Below, piece after piece: positions 13,583 through 17,003 of a stretch of 17,003 nucleotides of DNA (positions are counted from its first letter, which is position 1; each line of letters begins with the position of its first letter). Under the pieces are notes generated by a model. It was not told where the DNA came from and ran no database searches. It was given only the letters and a program-made list of their open reading frames with translations. Where the stretch lies: positions 1-17,003 of the forward strand of contig CABSNX010000014.1 in NCBI GenBank assembly GCA_902479205.1, read 5' to 3'. The translations under genes were made by a program, and so were the position numbers. Source of the stretch: an uncultured Collinsella sp. GTDB lineage: Bacteria; Actinomycetota; Coriobacteriia; Coriobacteriales; Coriobacteriaceae.

Positions 13583-13626
13583 TGTTTGGGTCGTATGGGT
13601 TGGGGCCAGCCGACCGCAATAGAACG

Positions 13627-13872
13627 CTAGAGCAGGTTCTTCTGTGCCCACGCGATGATATCGCTCGACTCGTAGAGCGGCTTGCCGTCGATGAACAGGC
13701 AGGGAACCTGGCGTTTTCCGCCGATGGCGATGAGTGTCTGTTCGGCATCGGAATCGGTCGAGATATTGCGCTCGGGAATGGTCACGCCGTTATCTGCCAG
13801 AAAGCGCTTGATCTTTATGCAATACGGGCAGCCGGTCATAACGTAGAGCACGAGCTCGTGATCAGTAGCCAT
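13627..13872 (-). CDS. Glutaredoxin-like protein
   Basis: Small thioredoxin-fold oxidoreductase of 81 residues. The active site is CPYC (C15, C18) in LYVMTGCPYCIKIKRFL, followed by the cis-proline loop RQVPCLFIDG and the glutathione/thiol-binding region YESSDIIAWAQ. Length and order match classical glutaredoxins; in an actinobacterium the physiological thiol may not be glutathione. I chose the ATG at 13872, which has GGAG 4 bases upstream; the ATG at 13911 would add 13 residues foreign to the fold. It lies 51 bp after the HTH/TipAS regulator on the same strand and may be co-transcribed with it. Confidence 0.92.
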   Translation of the reverse strand: MATDHELVLYVMTGCPYCIKIKRFLADNGVTIPERNISTDSDAEQTLIAIGGKRQVPCLFIDGKPLYESSDIIAWAQKNLL

Positions 13873-13923
13873 GGGTCTCCAATCGGTTGAGGTTTTGATT
13901 GAAATACCCAAAGCCGCCGCGGT

Positions 13924-14751
13924 CTATGCGCGCGTCAACGACGACTCGATGGCCTGAACTAGAAACGCCGTGGCTCCGGTGCCGCATGGCTTGTCGTAGT
14001 AGTCGATAAAGCGCTGATCGGCGAGGTAGCCGTGGGCGAGCCCCAGATAGGCCTCGTCTTGGGGCTCGCTGCCCCAGTTGAGAGCTATCCAGCGGTGATG
14101 CATCGCGACGAGCTTGCGAGCCTCGCTTCCATCCGCATCGCCGTCGCCCATGGCAATCGAGAGCTGACCCAGAATAGCGCGTTCAAGTTCCTTCATGTCG
14201 TTCCATGTCTCGGGGTCCATGTCCAGCAGCGCTTCGTTTGCCGCATCGATAGCCTCATCGCCATAGCGCGCCCGGGCTTCGGCGCCGTAGCGCTCTTCGT
14301 TTTCCTGCACGGTGTGCCAGCGCTCCAGTTGCGGCAGGACGGCGCCCATGAGCGAGACGGCTTCGTCGAGCGACATGCCGGTGTTTTGCGCCAGCCGCGG
14401 GGCACAATCCTCAATCATCGCCTCCATGGTGGTGTCGTAGGTGTACTTGCCGTGGTCGTAGCACCACTTGCAGTAATGGTCGGTCGTGGCGCCCGTGGCG
14501 TCGGTGCCGCAGTCGTCGGGCGTGAGTATCATGCCGCAGCTCTGGCAATAATGCTCGGGCATTTCGAGCAGGTGGGGCAGCGGCTCTCCGGTTACGGCGG
14601 CAATGAGCTTCATCATGTCGATACCCGGGGTGACTTCGCCGCGCTCCCAACGGCTAACGGCTTGGCGTGTGACGAAGAGCTTGGCGGCGAGCTGCTCCTG
14701 GGTAAGGTGATGGGCGCGACGGATGGCAATGAGCTTTTCTGCAAAGGCCAT
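13924..14751 (-). CDS. HTH-zinc ribbon-TipAS regulator
   Basis: Protein of 275 residues with three parts. Residues 1-62 are an XRE/Cro-type helix-turn-helix (LTQEQLAAKLFVTRQAVSRW). Residues 66-105 form a putative zinc ribbon with C69, C72, C94 and C97, and an extra C81. Residues about 150-275 look like a TipAS domain, the ligand-binding part of TipA-type regulators: RYGDEAIDAANEALLDMDPE, then MHHRWIALNWG, GLAHGYLADQRFIDYYDK and a final helix. In TipA this domain binds thiopeptides and other antibiotics, but there it is joined to a MerR head; here the head is XRE-type plus zinc ribbon. AAAGGAG lies 5 bases before the ATG. I infer a ligand-sensing repressor or activator; the glutaredoxin downstream is a possible target or partner. 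Confidence 0.85.
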   Translation of the reverse strand: MAFAEKLIAIRRAHHLTQEQLAAKLFVTRQAVSRWERGEVTPGIDMMKLIAAVTGEPLPHLLEMPEHYCQSCGMILTPDDCGTDATGATTDHYCKWCYDHGKYTYDTTMEAMIEDCAPRLAQNTGMSLDEAVSLMGAVLPQLERWHTVQENEERYGAEARARYGDEAIDAANEALLDMDPETWNDMKELERAILGQLSIAMGDGDADGSEARKLVAMHHRWIALNWGSEPQDEAYLGLAHGYLADQRFIDYYDKPCGTGATAFLVQAIESSLTRA

Positions 14752-14878
14752 AGCGGCTCCTTTCTGCTGGTTGGCGGCTTAAGCATACGCGGCGGCTGGC
14801 TCCCCTCCAAGCAACCGTTGGTTGCACGACGGGGGCCGCGACAAAGAATTGCGTGCAACGCCCCACGCCTCCATGCCG

Positions 14879-14884
14879 TACAAT
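14879..14884 (+). promoter_or_regulatory. Candidate -10 box for a leaderless trmO transcript
   Basis: TACAAT ends 7 bases before the ATG at 14892, and no ribosome-binding site precedes that ATG or the one at 14883. Transcription starting about 7 bases after the -10 box would begin at or next to the start codon. There is no clear -35 box at the right distance, so this is tentative. Confidence 0.3.
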
Positions 14885-14891
14885 GACCGGC

Positions 14892-15629
14892 ATGGAACCT
14901 ATTGCACACATACATACCGACCTGCCGCAGAAGTTCGGCATTCCGCGCAACAGCTTTTTGGCGCCCCATCTGCAGGGACGCATCGTCTTTAAGCCGGAAT
15001 TTGCCTCCAATGCAGCGGTTGAGGGCCTAGACTCCTTCTCTCACCTGTGGCTGCTGTGGCGCTTCGAAAACGGAACGCCCGGCGGCACGGCTAAGGATAT
15101 TGCCGTCGACGCTAAAACGCAGGACAGGTCCGGAACCAACGCAAAATGGTCGAAAACCGTGCGCCCGCCGCGTCTGGGCGGAGCCGAGCGCGTGGGCGTC
15201 TTTGCCACGCGCAGTCCGTTTCGCCCTAATCCCATCGGTCTCACCTGCGTTAAGCTCGACCGCGTGGAGCTTACCGACGATGGCCCCATCATCCATGTGC
15301 TGGGGGCCGATCTGCGCGACGGCACGCCCATCTACGACATTAAGCCCTACATTCCGTTTGCGGACTGTCACCCGGATGCGACCGGCGGCTGGATTGAGGA
15401 TGCTCCGTGGCAAGAGCTCGACATCGAGTTCCCGCAGACGCTGCAGGATATGGTCCCGCCCACAAAGCTCCCCGGCCTGGTCGAGGTCCTGCGCCAAGAC
15501 CCGCGCCGCGCAGGCAGCAAGCACGAGCCGAACCGCGTCTATCATCTGGCCTTCGCCGGGCTCGACATATCGTTTACGGTCGATGAAACCCAGCTAACCG
15601 TAGTTGCCGTCAACGACGCGCGAGACTAA
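14892..15629 (+). CDS. trmO: tRNA (t6A37-N6)-methyltransferase TrmO (TsaA family)
   Basis: SAM-dependent enzyme of 245 residues that methylates N6-threonylcarbamoyladenosine at position 37 of certain tRNAs. The YaeB/TsaA beta-barrel signature is plain: N-terminal IAHIHTDLPQKFGIPRN, then RIVFKPEF, HLWLLWRFE, the hallmark RSPFRPNPIGLT (107-118), VLGADLRDGTPIYDIKPYIP and a C-terminal extension (about 165-245). I chose the ATG at 14892, where family similarity begins; the ATG at 14883 and a GTG at 14853 are in frame, but none of the three has a good ribosome site. The gene is divergent from the HTH/TipAS regulator with 140 bp between them. Confidence 0.92.
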   Translation: MEPIAHIHTDLPQKFGIPRNSFLAPHLQGRIVFKPEFASNAAVEGLDSFSHLWLLWRFENGTPGGTAKDIAVDAKTQDRSGTNAKWSKTVRPPRLGGAERVGVFATRSPFRPNPIGLTCVKLDRVELTDDGPIIHVLGADLRDGTPIYDIKPYIPFADCHPDATGGWIEDAPWQELDIEFPQTLQDMVPPTKLPGLVEVLRQDPRRAGSKHEPNRVYHLAFAGLDISFTVDETQLTVVAVNDARD

Positions 15630-15741
15630 CCGGCCATTCGTCCGCACCCGTCAAATTAAGCGCCAAACCCCATGTCAAAATCGCCCATGCTGGTGGACAA
15701 TAACGCCTACCAAAATAGTCCGCTTTGCATGGGAGCTCAGC

Positions 15742-16956
15742 ATGAAATACGACTTTAGCTCGCTTATCGACCGCCACGGCATGGATGCCATCGCCGTTGA
15801 CTCTTGGGGCGAGATCCCCGGCATGGCTCCGAACGCACCCGACGAGGGCTTCGACCGCATTCCCATGTGGGTGGCGGATATGAACTTTGCCACGGTGCCC
15901 ACGGTCCAGGAGCACATCATTCAGCGCGTCCAGCACCCCATGTTTGGCTACTTTAACCCGCGCGCCGAGTATTTCGACCGCATCATCGAATGGCAGAGCC
16001 GACGTAACGGCGTCGAGGGCTTGGCGCCGGAGCACATCGGCTACGAAAACGGCGTGCTGGGCGGTGTCGTGTCGACGCTGCGCGCGTATGTCCAGCCGGG
16101 CGATGCGGTGCTGGTCCACAGCCCCACCTACATCGGCTTTACCAAGTCTATCGAAGCCGCGGGCTATCGTATTGTCCACAGCCCGCTTAAACTCGACGAC
16201 CTGGGCGTGTGGCGCATGGACTTTGAGGACATGGAGTGCAAGCTCGCCCAAAACCACATTCATGCCGCGGTGTTCTGCTCGCCGCACAATCCCTGCGGCC
16301 GCGTATGGGAGCGCGACGAGATCGAGCGCGCCATGGACATCTATCGCCAGCACGATTGCGTGGTGATCTCGGACGAGATTTGGTCCGATATCATCCTGCC
16401 GGGGCACAAGCATATCCCGACGCAGTCGGTGAGCGAGGATGCCCGCATGCGTACGGTTGCCCTCTACGCGCCCAGCAAGACGTTCAACCTGGCGGGCCTG
16501 GTCGGCAGCTACCACATTGTCTACAACGAGACGCTGCGTGACCGCATGTGCGCCGTGTCCGACAAGACTCACTACAACGAGATGAATGTCCTCTCCATGC
16601 ATGCGCTTATTGGTGCCTATCAGCCGCAGGGCTACGAGTGGGTGGACGAGCTCAACCAGGTGCTTGCCGGCAACATCGAGTACTTCTGCACGTATGCAGA
16701 AAAACACTGGAAGGGCGTCGCGTTTTCGCGTCCGCAGGGCACGTACATGGTGTTTCTGGACTGCACCGAGTGGTGCCGCGAGCATGGCCGCGATATTCAG
16801 TGGTTGCTCGACGAGGGGGCGCGCGTGGGCGTGGGGTATCAGGACGGCCGCCCGTTCCACGGGCCCTGCCACATTCGCGTGAATCTGGCGCTGCCGCTTT
16901 CGCGCGTGAGGGAAGCGTGCGACCGCCTGGACCGCTACGTTTTTAATGCACGGTAA
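15742..16956 (+). CDS. MalY/PatB-type cystathionine beta-lyase (PLP)
   Basis: Class I/II aminotransferase-fold enzyme of 404 residues that uses pyridoxal phosphate to cleave the C-S bond of cystathionine or cysteine conjugates. Family marks: N-terminal IPMWVADMNF, GYFNPRAEYF near the substrate entry, the cofactor contacts CSPHNPCGRVW (N183) and ISDEIWSD (D211), the Schiff-base lysine K246 in APSKTFNLAG, and C-terminal FHGPCHIRVNLALP with the carboxylate-binding Arg. I chose the ATG at 15742, which has GGGAG about 7 bases upstream and starts MKYDF as the family does; the longer frame from 15604 overlaps trmO and is unlikely. Role: methionine biosynthesis or cysteine/thiol degradation releasing sulfide. 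Confidence 0.94.
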   Translation: MKYDFSSLIDRHGMDAIAVDSWGEIPGMAPNAPDEGFDRIPMWVADMNFATVPTVQEHIIQRVQHPMFGYFNPRAEYFDRIIEWQSRRNGVEGLAPEHIGYENGVLGGVVSTLRAYVQPGDAVLVHSPTYIGFTKSIEAAGYRIVHSPLKLDDLGVWRMDFEDMECKLAQNHIHAAVFCSPHNPCGRVWERDEIERAMDIYRQHDCVVISDEIWSDIILPGHKHIPTQSVSEDARMRTVALYAPSKTFNLAGLVGSYHIVYNETLRDRMCAVSDKTHYNEMNVLSMHALIGAYQPQGYEWVDELNQVLAGNIEYFCTYAEKHWKGVAFSRPQGTYMVFLDCTEWCREHGRDIQWLLDEGARVGVGYQDGRPFHGPCHIRVNLALPLSRVREACDRLDRYVFNAR

Positions 16957-16971
16957 GTGAGCACTGCATGC

Positions 16972-17003
16972 GGGGTCTTCTGCCAAGTCGGCTGGAAGGC
17001 CCC
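16972..17003 (+). terminator. Probable terminator stem cut by the window edge
   Basis: GGGGTCTTCTG can pair with the final CTGGAAGGCCCC (11 pairs including G-T wobbles), starting 15 bp after the beta-lyase stop. A following T run would be expected just beyond the last base, so the call cannot be completed. Confidence 0.5.

Larger units (their letters stand above)
12852..13626. other. Gene-poor, repeat-rich stretch
   Basis: No recognisable protein or RNA gene is visible. Codon-like composition typical of the neighbours is absent and AT content is higher. 12852-13046 holds only one half-copy of the ACTAGT repeat (near 12977); from 13047 onward nearly every segment is a palindrome or inverted repeat, described individually. 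Two very short ORFs inside the 13185-13404 segment are uncertain. Confidence 0.65.

Noticed and set aside
12369..13590. CRISPR array
   Set aside because: The repeats are few, unequally spaced, palindromic over most of their length and diverged; there are no unique spacers of constant length and no cas genes.
14032..14886. Open frame of 284 codons on the plus strand
   Set aside because: Antisense of the HTH/TipAS regulator, whose minus-strand frame has a strong ribosome site and clear domains.
15610..16986. Open frame of 458 codons on the minus strand
   Set aside because: It lies opposite the clear beta-lyase gene, has no ribosome site or recognisable domain, and its His/Ala/Val-rich composition is what the antisense of high-GC coding DNA gives.
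1..17003. tRNA, rRNA or known riboswitch
   Set aside because: I saw no cloverleaf, rRNA segment or recognisable riboswitch core in the intergenic regions; a covariance-model scan would be needed to exclude weak cases.

Overview
The window looks like chromosomal DNA of a gut actinobacterium of class Coriobacteriia, most likely Collinsella or a close relative. I infer this from the high GC content, the Coriobacteriia-like codon use and gene set (CD1871A-type CXXC microprotein, NapH-like ferredoxin, TlpA lipoprotein, very large MacB/FtsX fusion, TTG starts), and the dense intergenic palindromes. It appears to be an Illumina assembly contig, because the first 17 bases are the Nextera transposon mosaic end rather than genomic DNA.

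Layout. 82-1904 (minus): an OmpR-type response regulator and its histidine kinase, overlapping by 4 bp. 1995-4037 (plus, divergent from the regulator): a compact redox operon of a 48-residue CXXC microprotein, a membrane 4Fe-4S protein and a thioredoxin-like lipoprotein, closed by a strong terminator. 4291-7545 (plus): a 1084-residue ABC exporter with ATPase and FtsX permease in one chain. 7544-8510: no intact gene; one small palindrome, two related palindromic elements of about 170 bp in opposite orientation, and two decayed coding fragments. 8540-10341 (minus): aldo/keto reductase, small helical protein and flavodoxin, divergent from a LysR regulator (10479-11360). 11400-12359 (plus): tRNA-dihydrouridine synthase. 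12360-13626: repeat-rich, gene-poor; an orphan ribbon-helix-helix antitoxin-like gene lies between two copies of a ~110 bp repeat unit whose hairpins show compensatory base changes, followed by a 220 bp segment bounded by 25 bp inverted repeats. 13627-14751 (minus): a regulator fusing HTH, zinc ribbon and a TipAS-like domain, then a glutaredoxin. 14892-16956 (plus): TrmO tRNA methyltransferase and a MalY/PatB-type cystathionine beta-lyase, with a terminator stem running into the right edge.

How the genes fit together. The CXXC protein, Fe-S membrane protein and TlpA lipoprotein plausibly form one electron relay from the cytosol to extracytoplasmic thiols, and the divergent two-component system may sense the envelope state. 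The aldo/keto reductase, flavodoxin and LysR genes look like a second, regulated redox cluster. The MacB-like exporter may stand alone. The most unusual content is not protein-coding: at least four families of palindromic or inverted repeats occupy the two gene-poor stretches, and two of them share the motif AAAAATGTCGA. All calls come from reading the sequence without database searches.
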